Shown here one piece after another: positions 26,208-34,698 of a stretch of 64,000 nt of DNA. Positions within the stretch are counted from its first letter, which is position 1. Every line of letters begins with the position of its first letter. The translations under genes were made by a program, and so were the position numbers. The notes beneath the pieces were generated by a model that did not search any database, was not told the DNA's origin, and worked only from the letters and a program-made list of their open reading frames with translations. The stretch comes from Algoriphagus sp. Y33 (lineage in GTDB: Bacteria; Bacteroidota; Bacteroidia; Cytophagales; Cyclobacteriaceae), in the NCBI RefSeq assembly GCF_014838715.1, contig NZ_CP061947.1, positions 2,294,001 through 2,358,000 on the forward strand, written 5' to 3'.

Positions 26208-27423
26208 TTATTTCTTCACGGTGTAGATAATCAACACTGGATTTTCAGAGTCTTTCGCGGCAAAAGCTGCTTGTCCAAAGCTTTTCCCTTTGCCTTTCAC
26301 ATATTCCTCAAAGCCTTCCTGGCCAAGCTCTGCTCTCGTTTTTTCCAGCGTTTCAAATAGGGTTTTTCGTGGAATTGTAAAACCTACTTGCCCGTCTTCA
26401 AATTGATGCAGAATAGATAGGGATCGAAACCTTCATTAAGAACATCAGTAATCCTTCCCTTAATTACGCTAGTCTTTTGGCTTTTTCTATCAAAAAACAC
26501 ATTATAACTCTCCTCTTTGTAAGTAAATCCTGAATAAAGCTGGGATTCATTAATAAACCAATTATTCGGTACAAAGTATAATTGTGCTTTTTTGTTAATA
26601 AAATCAAGCTCTTGCGATGGATTTAGAGCTTCACTATTATTTCTCAGTTCATCTATACTTTGTGCGTAATCCCTCTAGTCAAATTCAAGTTTTGGACTAA
26701 AAATCTTTGAATTTATCCGGTAAATCGTATCATTAAATGGCATTGCGAAATACAGCCATTTTTCAGATTTTTGAAGAACTTTCCTGGTAGAGAAATTTCC
26801 GTAAAATCCCTCTTTTCTATCAAGGTAGAACTTTCACTGTATCCTGAAATGTCTCCGATACACTTTCCACAAAGTGCTCACCTGGTTCTCTTGTGTCATT
26901 AAAAAAGTAATATCGATTTTCATCTTCGGAAAACACTCCAGTATCAGTAGGCCTAGCCAGCTTTTCTTTCCTGAGAAATTTACCATCCAGATCAAACCAC
27001 ATCAGCTTGGGAGGATAAATACCCAGAAACAAAATTTCGCTTCCAACTAGTGCAGCATCATCAAATTCTAAATATTGACGGCCCTTCACCAGAAGCATCG
27101 ATTTTAGAAAGATATTTTCCAGACATGTCAAATAGCTTAACACATTCACAGTCATAAACATCCAATGTAAATATCTTGTCCTTATGGAAAAATACTTTTT
27201 GTAAACCTCACAATTACGCATCCTTCGAACCCTCCTTCAGCCAGATATATTCAATATTAGGTTCAAAGAATTCAGAGAGTTTCCCTTCTCTAGCTTCTGA
27301 GAGATCAACTTTAATGAGTTCTAGCCCCTCTTTCGATTGTGCTGAACTATTCTCCCGATCTGAGGAACAGGAAGTAAAAAAACCAAATAGTAGGAAAATT
27401 ATAAATAGGCAGACATTTTTCAC
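26208..27423 (-). pseudogene. Decayed 6-bladed beta-propeller lipoprotein gene
   Basis: Fragments in all three minus frames join into one protein of about 400 residues. It starts at 27423 with a lipoprotein signal (LLFGFFTSC), runs to EYIWLKEGSKDA, and is cut by a stop at 27214-27216. Frame 2 continues KVFFHKDKIFTLDVYDCECVKL, shifts near 27090 to QYLEFDDAALVGSEILFLG, and shifts again near 26820 to YLDRKEGFYGNFSTRK. An in-frame TAG (26675-26677) follows, then LYFVPNNWFINESQLYSGF, and a last shift near 26420 leads to the C-terminus ending TVKK at 26208. The content matches the Bacteroidota 6-bladed beta-propeller lipoprotein family (WFINESQLYSGFTY, SVIKGRITDVL). At least four shifts and one stop argue for real decay. 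No function remains. Confidence 0.78.
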
Positions 27424-27453
27424 CTTCTAAATCTAGCGAATAGAATCCAATCC

Positions 27454-29931
27454 CTAAAGAATAATCTGTCCCGATATTTTGACTGCAAATGGCTTAACAT
27501 CAGGATTATCCAAGTAAGTCATTCTATGGAAGAAATCTATTCTGAAGAATTTAAAGATATTCTCTATCCCGTAACCCAATTCCACATAAGGCTTGGTGGG
27601 ATCTAGTCTACCAAAGCTCGGTATCGGGTTACCTCCCGGATCCACAGTGGGGGCGTTTGCTATGTTTTTATCACTGACAGACCCATATAGAACATTTGCA
27701 TTTGCCACAGCACGCCATTTCAGTTTTTTGAGCAGTGGAACTTTATTAAGTAAAAATCCCTCGAAATAATGCCTATAGCGTAAACTTGCATACTGATCAG
27801 AGGCAAATTCATTGAAGTTCATTGTATTAAATGCAGCTGAGGTATAGAATAAGGTCTCATTTCCCAAGTGATTTTTCAACAAGGGATAAGGAACCTCCCC
27901 GAAGACTTTTCCCGCATCGAATTCGTATCGGGACACCCCAAACATTCCCATGTTCAGCCGCTGATACACGTAGAAATTCAACTTGGAATAATTGATATCT
28001 CCACTAAGCCAGTTCATCCCCTTGGTATAGCTCAAGTCGAAAATAGGCCATCTAAGTGGCCCTAAAGAGGTCCGCTCATTATCATTGATCAAAATGACTT
28101 CGTCCCGCCCGTATCTCAAGCCAAATCTTGCCTCGGTAGTTTCAAATTTAGATTTGAATTCTCTCGTCTCCTTCTCCAAATAATAAAAATCGTAGATCGG
28201 ATCAAACCTCGTGAAACTCAGGTCTGAATACATCAGAAACCCTTTGAAAAACTCCCGCTGAAAATCAACTTGCTGTTTTCTGCTGAAATATGGTCTTCTC
28301 AACGTCCCAAACCTGCTGGCTGCCAAAAAGACACTATTCCCCTGCAAGCTGGAAATCTCCAACCCGACTTGGTCGATTTCTTTTTGGGTGGAAAGAGAGA
28401 CAGAAGTCCAGTGCATTCTATCCAAAATCCTCGTGACTTTAGCGCTATATTTAAATTCAGCATCTTTGAACCCATAGCCCAAATAGCCTCTTAAGACCCA
28501 TTTATCACTGAACTTGAGATTGGTACGAAAACCCATCCCCAGCCTCACTCCTTCTACGTCATTGTAATTGAAAAAACCAGGCCAAGGCCCTATATCCACT
28601 TTACCTATCGGTAGATAGCCTGTTCCGAAAAACTTAAGCCCTTCCGTATAAAAGCGGACAATTGGAATCCTCTTCAGCGTATCCACCATCTGCAGCACTG
28701 CAATCTCGTGCTGACTCAGCATATCCTGTCGGTTGTCCTTCCAAAACTCCTCACTTGATTCGTCAAAATCAGGCATCAGGGTCACGGATTGATTGAAGAA
28801 AGAAGTTGGCTGTGGCTCTCCTATTTTGATGCTGTCTGCCGAAGTGTAGAATTTTGCCAGCAGCCCTGCCGTTTTCGGCGTGATTTGCCCTATTTTAATC
28901 TGAACGCGGGTTTTGGAAGGAATCAATGGACCGGCAGCCGTGGGTGTAAGCTCCTGCTGGATTTTGATCCGCTCAATAAAGTTCAGATTAGCCTCTTTGG
29001 GAATAGTCAAATCCACCTGCTTCAGAGCATAAGTTTTGGTATTGATCCAAACAGTACCCGTGAATGCCAGATCCTGTTCTCTCCGAGGATAGACTTTCAG
29101 TAAATAACAGGAATCATTTCCTACCACTACAGAATCAACTAAATCGTAATCATAAAACTGTTTCCATCCATCTGCAATGGGAGACACAAAATCCTTTCCT
29201 ACAATAGAAAGCCAATTTTTGTAGAAATTATATTCTTGAAAAGCAGAGCCTGTGATCTGGGAAGTAGTAGATCCATCCGTAATACCCACCCCGGTCACTT
29301 TGGACTTCTCGACCACCTCCTTTTTGAGTTCCGGATTATTTCTAAAATAGAATTTGGAGAGTGTCTCTGAAAAGAAAACCGGCAAGATCTTCTCACCTTC
29401 GTCATTGGTAAGTTGCTTAATAGAGTCTAATACCGCAGTGACTTTTTGTACAGTTTTCCTTTTGGTAAATTCCTCGGAGACATGATCAATGTCAATCTCA
29501 ATTTTCGTGTAATTCTTTGTTTGATATGCGCTTAACTCCCGCTTGTCAAAGTCTTTTTTTCGATCTACTGCTTTTCGTATTATCTCAAAAGCAGGATTTT
29601 CACCAGCTTCAAAAACAAATGCCTCCATTTCAAAATCCGAAGGTTTGAGCTGGAAATTGACCGTTTGCTCAGCTACTTGCTGTAGTGCTTTTACGGCACT
29701 GATATACCCCAAATAATTTACAGAAATGCTATCTGTAAGCGTTCGGGCATCTATGCTGTAGTTTCCCTCGAAATCAGTAGAAATCCCCACCGACGTGCCT
29801 TTCAATAGCACAGACGCAAAAGGTATTGGATCTCCTGTAGCAGAGTCGGTCACTTTCCCCTTCACCACAAACTGGGCAATGGATTGGGAACTAAGCAGAA
29901 AGAGAAAAAGGAGAAAGTAATTACGAAGCAT
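27454..29931 (-). CDS. DUF5686 and carboxypeptidase-regulatory-like domain protein
   Basis: Exported protein of 825 residues, probably in the outer membrane. The signal peptide is residues 1-19 (ending SIAQ). Residues ~22-105 form a carboxypeptidase-D regulatory-like domain (VKGKVTDSATGDPIPFASVLLKGTSVGISTD), the beta-sandwich also found at the front of SusC proteins. The rest is DUF5686, which ends in beta-rich sequence typical of an outer-membrane barrel (YVELGYGIENIFKFFRIDFFHRM, final residue hydrophobic). The function is unknown; it lacks a TonB plug, so it is not a transporter of the SusC type. It lies 30 bp upstream of the decayed propeller gene and is followed by nothing else in its unit. 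Confidence 0.87.
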   Translation of the reverse strand: MLRNYFLLFLFLLSSQSIAQFVVKGKVTDSATGDPIPFASVLLKGTSVGISTDFEGNYSIDARTLTDSISVNYLGYISAVKALQQVAEQTVNFQLKPSDFEMEAFVFEAGENPAFEIIRKAVDRKKDFDKRELSAYQTKNYTKIEIDIDHVSEEFTKRKTVQKVTAVLDSIKQLTNDEGEKILPVFFSETLSKFYFRNNPELKKEVVEKSKVTGVGITDGSTTSQITGSAFQEYNFYKNWLSIVGKDFVSPIADGWKQFYDYDLVDSVVVGNDSCYLLKVYPRREQDLAFTGTVWINTKTYALKQVDLTIPKEANLNFIERIKIQQELTPTAAGPLIPSKTRVQIKIGQITPKTAGLLAKFYTSADSIKIGEPQPTSFFNQSVTLMPDFDESSEEFWKDNRQDMLSQHEIAVLQMVDTLKRIPIVRFYTEGLKFFGTGYLPIGKVDIGPWPGFFNYNDVEGVRLGMGFRTNLKFSDKWVLRGYLGYGFKDAEFKYSAKVTRILDRMHWTSVSLSTQKEIDQVGLEISSLQGNSVFLAASRFGTLRRPYFSRKQQVDFQREFFKGFLMYSDLSFTRFDPIYDFYYLEKETREFKSKFETTEARFGLRYGRDEVILINDNERTSLGPLRWPIFDLSYTKGMNWLSGDINYSKLNFYVYQRLNMGMFGVSRYEFDAGKVFGEVPYPLLKNHLGNETLFYTSAAFNTMNFNEFASDQYASLRYRHYFEGFLLNKVPLLKKLKWRAVANANVLYGSVSDKNIANAPTVDPGGNPIPSFGRLDPTKPYVELGYGIENIFKFFRIDFFHRMTYLDNPDVKPFAVKISGQIIL

Positions 29932-30216
29932 GAAGTATTGAAAGTACTGGGTGCAATTTCCTGCAAAATAAATTCATTAACCGTGCAAATTGCTAAGTAG
30001 GAAGTTAAAAATTACAAAGGATTCATAAATCCCAGTCTGTATTGAAAAGGAATATTGAATAATCCACCGATTTTTATTACCCAAAACCCATAAGCTTTAC
30101 ACCATTGTTTTGTAATGAATTAATCGGCCTGTGTGAATCTTATTGCAAAACCTGAGAGGATTATCCGGTTTTTTTACGCTAAACACTGGTTATATTTGGC
30201 TCCGAAAACTGGAATC

Positions 30217-31419
30217 ATGACATACGATATAGTAATAATAGGAGGTGGAATTGTAGGGCTTGCAACTGCTCTCAAGATCCAAAAAAAACGTCCAACCCTC
30301 AAAATCGCCATTCTGGAAAAAGAAAATCAACTTGCTAAACATCAAACCGGGAATAACAGTGGAGTGATTCATTCCGGGCTTTATTATAAACCGGGCTCTC
30401 TAAAGGCTACTAATTGCATAAGCGGGTATCACGAACTAATACAATTCTGTGAGGAAGAAAAAATCCCGTTTGAAATCACGGGAAAAGTAGTGGTTGCTAC
30501 AAAGGAAGAACAAAAAACATTACTTCACAACCTTTACGAACGAGGTCTTCAGAATGGCTTGAAGGGAACCAGGCACATCGCTATGGAGGAGTTGAAAGAG
30601 TATGAGCCACATTGTACGGGAGTGGCGGCACTTCATGTACCCCAGACAGGAATTGTAGATTATTATAAAGTAGCGTTAGCCTATGGAAGGAAAATAATCC
30701 AGCATGGTGGTGAAATATTCTTAAACCATAAAGTATTAGAAATTAAGCAACAAGAAGGTATTAATTATATTGAAACTTCCAATAAAACCCTGCAAAGTAA
30801 ATTGGTTATAAACTGTGCAGGACTCTATTCTGATAAGGTTGCCCAGATGAGTGAAAATGATCCTATCGATGTGAAAATCATCCCGTTTCGCGGAGAGTAT
30901 TTTAAACTGAAGAAGGATAGGGAGTTTTTGGTCAAAAACCTGATATACCCTGTTCCGGACCCTAATTTCCCTTTCCTCGGTGTCCACTTCACCCGAATGA
31001 TGAAAGGTGGTGTGGAAGCCGGTCCCAATGCCGTTTTGGCTTTCCGAAGGGAAGGGTATAAAAAATCCCAAATAAATCTAAAAGAACTAGCAGAATCGCT
31101 GGCTTGGCCGGGCTTTCAAAAAGTAGCGGCCAAATACTGGCAGACAGGCTTTGGCGAGATGTACAGGTCTTTTTCTAAAGCGGCATTCACTAAAGCCCTG
31201 CAGCAACTGATTCCGGAAATCCGGGAATCAGACCTTACTGAAGGCGGAGCCGGTGTGAGAGCCCAAGCTTGCGACCGTACGGGTGGACTGTTGGATGATT
31301 TTTCTATCAAGGAATCTTCTCATACTATCAATGTATTAAATGCCCCCTCTCCGGCAGCCACCAGTTCGTTGGCAATAGGCGGAACTGTGGCTGAATTGGC
31401 ACTTAAAAGATTTGAGTAA
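30217..31419 (+). CDS. lhgO: L-2-hydroxyglutarate oxidase
   Basis: FAD enzyme oxidising L-2-hydroxyglutarate to 2-oxoglutarate, a metabolite-repair and lysine-degradation step; the E. coli enzyme is membrane-associated and passes electrons to quinone. The 400 residues from the ATG at 30217 start directly with the FAD motif DIVIIGGGIVGLATALKI and continue with the conserved GNNSGVIHSGLYYKPGSLKA near 41-60 and GGAGVRAQACDR near 347-358. An upstream GTG at 30133 would add 28 residues of unconserved sequence before the Rossmann motif, so 30217 is preferred. It is one of few plus-strand genes here and converges with the glutamate-synthase-like gene. Confidence 0.93.
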   Translation: MTYDIVIIGGGIVGLATALKIQKKRPTLKIAILEKENQLAKHQTGNNSGVIHSGLYYKPGSLKATNCISGYHELIQFCEEEKIPFEITGKVVVATKEEQKTLLHNLYERGLQNGLKGTRHIAMEELKEYEPHCTGVAALHVPQTGIVDYYKVALAYGRKIIQHGGEIFLNHKVLEIKQQEGINYIETSNKTLQSKLVINCAGLYSDKVAQMSENDPIDVKIIPFRGEYFKLKKDREFLVKNLIYPVPDPNFPFLGVHFTRMMKGGVEAGPNAVLAFRREGYKKSQINLKELAESLAWPGFQKVAAKYWQTGFGEMYRSFSKAAFTKALQQLIPEIRESDLTEGGAGVRAQACDRTGGLLDDFSIKESSHTINVLNAPSPAATSSLAIGGTVAELALKRFE

Positions 31420-31480
31420 ATCTCCGGAAAAAATTTACAACTTTTGTGCAAGTCTTCCTGGCTTGTGCCGGCGGGCAATG

Positions 31481-31570
31481 CAGTCTTCAGCCTGTACTGA
31501 AGAAAAATAGTCCTAAAATAAACAGCCTGAAGACTGTATTGTAATAGGTCTAAGTCATGAGACTTAGACC
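31481..31570. repeat. Nested inverted repeats between convergent genes
   Basis: CAGTCTTCAG (31481-31490) pairs with CTGAAGACTG (31527-31536). Just after, GGTCTAAGTC (31547-31556) pairs perfectly with GACTTAGACC (31561-31570) around a 4-base loop. No T-run follows either stem. They lie between the stops of lhgO and the FMN protein and may act as a two-sided transcription barrier or be a worn small mobile element. Confidence 0.5.
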
Positions 31571-31607
31571 ACACGTAAGCGCCGTGGTAGGATCTCTCGA
31601 AGTAAAC

Positions 31608-33125
31608 TTAAACCTGAGTATTTACCGAATCAGGCAAGTATCTGTTGGCAAGCTTAATCATTTCATCTCCTTTTACCAGATCGCTTGCACTGAGCTCTGA
31701 AGTGTGCTTGTGCCCAGAAGCTCCCAGAAGTTCCTGGACAGCATGCACCGTGTTTTTGTGAAAATTGTAAACCCGTTCGGATTTGTCTGTGATCACCAAC
31801 CCTCTAACCAAACTCGCTTTTTGGGTAGCTACCCCCGTAGGACACTCATTTGTATTGCAACGAAGCGCTTGGATACATCCCACACTAAACATAAATCCTC
31901 TAGCAGAATTGCATAGATCAGCGCCAAGAGCGATATTTTTTAGTATTGCAAAAGCACTGATAGCTTTTCCCGAAGCAATAATTCTGATTTTATCTCGAAT
32001 TTGAAATCTCTCTAATGTCATTCTGACAAATATCAGTGCGGGTTCCAGTGGTAATCCCACACTGTCTGAAAATTCCAGCGGTGCTGCACCGGTTCCCCCT
32101 TCTGCTCCATCCACTGTGATGAAATCGGGAAAGACATTTTTCGATACCATCTCCTTACAAATCGCCAAAAACTCTTCGGTTCGTCCAATACAGAGCTTGA
32201 ATCCTACAGGTTTTCCTCCTGACAACTCCCTTAACTTAGTGATAAACTCAAGTAGTTCTGAGGCATTGGTAAATGCACTGTGTGCGGGAGGTGAAAGAAT
32301 CGTCATGCCTTTCACCACACCCCGTATTTTGGCTATTTCCTCGGTGTTTTTCACTCCGGGAAGCACTCCTCCGTGCCCAGGCTTTGCACCTTGGGAAATC
32401 TTTATCTCTATCATTTTTACCTCCGGCCAATTTGCCTTCTCTGTAAATTTCTCGGCACTGAAATTCCCATGCTCGTCTCTGCATCCAAAGTATCCTGTGC
32501 CGATTTGCCAAACTAGATCCCCTCCTTCTCTGTGGTGGTCGGATATTCCTCCTTCTCCGGTATTATGGGAAAAACCGCCCTTTTTGGCCCCAAGATTCAG
32601 TGCTTTGACGGCATTTGAACTGAGAGAACCGAAGCTCATCGCCGAGATATTGAAGATGGATGAAGAATAAGGTTGCTTACAGGAGTCATTCCCGATAGTT
32701 ACCCGAGGATCTTCATCCTGCGTATGTACAGCGTATATAGAATGCCTAAGTCCTATATAATCTTCCCCATTGATATCTTTTTGAGTTCCAAATGGATGCG
32801 AATCATTGACATTCTTGGCACGCCTGTATACCAGAGAGCGAATATTCCTGCTAAATGGACTTCCATCCGTATTTGTTTCGATAAAATACTGTTGGATTTC
32901 GGGGCTGATTTTCTCCAGCAAATAGCGAAAGTGTCCTACTACAGGGAAATTTCTCAAAATAGCATGTGTCTTCTGATTAACGTCATAAAGCCCTATGGCA
33001 AAAAGAATTACAATAATTCCAAGTATAAAATATCCAAATTTGAACTGGACAAATTGGAAATACCACATCAGGAAAAATGTCAGTAATGATAGCAAGATCA
33101 GACTACCGAAAAACACTCTTTTCAT
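31608..33125 (-). CDS. FMN-binding glutamate synthase family protein
   Basis: A 505-residue protein carrying the FMN (alpha/beta barrel) domain of glutamate synthase large subunits without the amidotransferase domain. Two hydrophobic segments at about 7-25 and 28-48 anchor it to the inner membrane. The barrel has the family motifs SAMSFGSLSSNAVKALN near 165-181, SQGAKPGHGGVLPG near 245-258, DGAEGGTGAAPLEF near 340-353, and the cysteine cluster CNTNECPTGVATQ near 438-450, which in full enzymes helps bind a 3Fe-4S cluster. Stand-alone forms are widespread and of uncertain substrate, so it should not be taken as a complete glutamate synthase. It follows the hydrolase gene by 43 bp on the same strand. 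Confidence 0.9.
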   Translation of the reverse strand: MKRVFFGSLILLSLLTFFLMWYFQFVQFKFGYFILGIIVILFAIGLYDVNQKTHAILRNFPVVGHFRYLLEKISPEIQQYFIETNTDGSPFSRNIRSLVYRRAKNVNDSHPFGTQKDINGEDYIGLRHSIYAVHTQDEDPRVTIGNDSCKQPYSSSIFNISAMSFGSLSSNAVKALNLGAKKGGFSHNTGEGGISDHHREGGDLVWQIGTGYFGCRDEHGNFSAEKFTEKANWPEVKMIEIKISQGAKPGHGGVLPGVKNTEEIAKIRGVVKGMTILSPPAHSAFTNASELLEFITKLRELSGGKPVGFKLCIGRTEEFLAICKEMVSKNVFPDFITVDGAEGGTGAAPLEFSDSVGLPLEPALIFVRMTLERFQIRDKIRIIASGKAISAFAILKNIALGADLCNSARGFMFSVGCIQALRCNTNECPTGVATQKASLVRGLVITDKSERVYNFHKNTVHAVQELLGASGHKHTSELSASDLVKGDEMIKLANRYLPDSVNTQV

Positions 33126-33168
33126 ATTGGAACAGTTTGTTGAATTGATTTACAATATAATAAAACCC

Positions 33169-34140
33169 TTATCCCAATGACTTGTTTAAAAGGAATTGCC
33201 GGACGCGATGCTCAGCCCAGGTAAACTCTTGTCTCCAAACTACAAAACCTGTATGGCCTCCTCTTTTGGGCATTTCAAGTGTAAGCTCCTGCATCTTTTC
33301 CGCAAGCTTGACCGGATAGCATTCAGGCCCCAGCAGTGGGTCATTGAGTGCATTTATCACCAAAGTAGGAATCGCTATTGAAGGCATCCAGTTATCCGCG
33401 CTGACTGATTTGTAGAAATCCGAAGCATCCTTAAATCCATGAAGCTTGGCTGTAAACAGTGTGTCAAAGGAATCAAAATCAGTGACTTTATCCAGTAGCT
33501 CCAGATCCAGTAACTCAGGAAACTGAGCTGCTTTCTCCCGGATCTTAAGTTTGAGTTTTCCCAAAAATCTATTCTTGTAAAAAGCATTACTCCGTAGTTT
33601 CAGCGTGGTGGCACTGGAAAGTAAATTGCAGGGGGTAGAATAAACTGCCGCTCTTTTAATTTCCTTAGGCAAATCCCGGCCCTTTTCTCCCAGATACTTT
33701 AGCGTTTGGGCTCCTCCCATACTTATTCCGGTCAGGAAAATCTCCCTATAAGAATGATTTTCCAACACATGTGAAACGGTCGTTTCCAAATCATAGCTCG
33801 CACCATGATGGTACAGTATTGGTCTCAAATTAATTTCTCCTCCACAGGAACGGTTGTTCCAAGTCAATACGTCTACTTTTCTGGAATTAAACAACTTGAC
33901 CATTCCTCTGACATAGTGCCTTTCAGAATCTCCCTCCAAGCCATGGGAAATAATTAGCAGCTTGGAACTTCCTACACGAGACCAATCCAAATTCAAAAAA
34001 TCACCGTCAGGTGTGTCGATTTTCTCCCGTATATAAGATACGTCTGAGACTTTTCTGAACAAACTTGGAATAATCGTTTCCAAGTGTCCATTAAATAAAT
34101 AGGCAGGAGGGCCATTGTAGGTAGATTCAATTATACTCAT
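33169..34140 (-). CDS. YheT-type alpha/beta hydrolase
   Basis: Serine hydrolase of the YheT/ABHD1-ABHD3 family (323 aa), probably acting on a lipid or other ester in the cytoplasm or at the membrane. Family marks are GPPAYLFNGHLETIIPSLFR near 10-29, the oxyanion region SHGLEGDSERHYVRGM, the nucleophile elbow GISMGG near 137-142, the acid in NALNDPLLGPECYP near 270-283 and the catalytic His in KRGGHTGF near 300-307. The triad is complete. No signal peptide is present. It lies upstream of the FMN glutamate-synthase-like gene and may share its transcript. The substrate cannot be given. Confidence 0.88.
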   Translation of the reverse strand: MSIIESTYNGPPAYLFNGHLETIIPSLFRKVSDVSYIREKIDTPDGDFLNLDWSRVGSSKLLIISHGLEGDSERHYVRGMVKLFNSRKVDVLTWNNRSCGGEINLRPILYHHGASYDLETTVSHVLENHSYREIFLTGISMGGAQTLKYLGEKGRDLPKEIKRAAVYSTPCNLLSSATTLKLRSNAFYKNRFLGKLKLKIREKAAQFPELLDLELLDKVTDFDSFDTLFTAKLHGFKDASDFYKSVSADNWMPSIAIPTLVINALNDPLLGPECYPVKLAEKMQELTLEMPKRGGHTGFVVWRQEFTWAEHRVRQFLLNKSLG

Positions 34141-34273
34141 CAGGCTTCAAAAATAGAAAAGCTTTACTTAAATCGAACCTTAGAATACAGGCAGGGATTC
34201 CATGTGACATCTAAAATACTTTATAAACACATAAAATTCATTTTCTCTTAAAATCCCCAAGATACTTTTGCTT

Positions 34274-34344
34274 TACTTTTGTGATGTATAATTCTTCATA
34301 GGGTAATTTCAAAAGTGGAGCGGCGGGTGTCAGCTCCTTTTTTT
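34274..34344 (+). ncRNA. Candidate small RNA with -7 box and terminator
   Basis: On the plus strand two TACTTTTG boxes (34263-34270 and 34274-34281), both matching TAnnTTTG, are followed about 35 bp later by a terminator: GGAGC (34317-34321), an 11-base loop, GCTCC (34333-34337) and seven T. A transcript of about 55-60 nt would result, antisense to the last codon of the Hpt gene. No clear TTG -33 box is present, so the promoter is incomplete. Equally it could be a terminator for read-through coming from the left. Confidence 0.3.
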
Positions 34345-34693
34345 ATTGGGTCAAGTCATAGACACGTTTGATAGCTTGATCGAGCTTTTTATGCAAGCTC
34401 CGATAATGTACTTCAAATGCCGCTCCCTCAAACCCCTCATTTTCAATAATATTTTTGCCTACTTGAAGTTCTGTTATGATGTGGGAAAGTTCAAACATGC
34501 TTAGTGTAGGCTTTAGTTTATGGCGAATTTGCTGAATTTTAGTGTCATTTTTTTCGATAGAGCCTTCGGTATATTTTTCTTTGAGTTCGAGAAGTCCTAA
34601 ATAAATTGCCAAAGTCAATTCCTTCTGAAATTCCTTATCACCATCTGATATTTCGCAGATACGCTGATCAAGTTCAGGATAAATTTGTTCCAT
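34343..34693 (-). CDS. Hpt (histidine phosphotransfer) domain protein
   Basis: A 116-residue all-helical protein. The segment QIRHKLKPTLSMFEL (about 54-68) matches the phospho-accepting HPt helix, with His57 followed by the usual Lys two residues later. HPt proteins carry a phosphoryl group between a sensor kinase's receiver domain and a response regulator. No kinase or regulator gene adjoins it, so it would serve a partner elsewhere in the genome, or the similarity may be structural only. It begins 6 bp after the stop of the flavoprotein gene and is probably co-transcribed with it. Its stop codon overlaps the T-run of a plus-strand hairpin. Confidence 0.65.
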   Translation of the reverse strand: MEQIYPELDQRICEISDGDKEFQKELTLAIYLGLLELKEKYTEGSIEKNDTKIQQIRHKLKPTLSMFELSHIITELQVGKNIIENEGFEGAAFEVHYRSLHKKLDQAIKRVYDLTQ

Positions 34694-34698
34694 AGTGA

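Noticed and set aside
30133..30216. Upstream GTG start for the L-2-hydroxyglutarate oxidase
   Set aside because: It adds 28 residues before the FAD motif that no family member would need; the ATG at 30217 places the Rossmann motif at the N-terminus as expected.
31608..33125. Calling the FMN protein a complete glutamate synthase
   Set aside because: It lacks the amidotransferase domain and partner subunit and is membrane-anchored; only the FMN barrel is supported.
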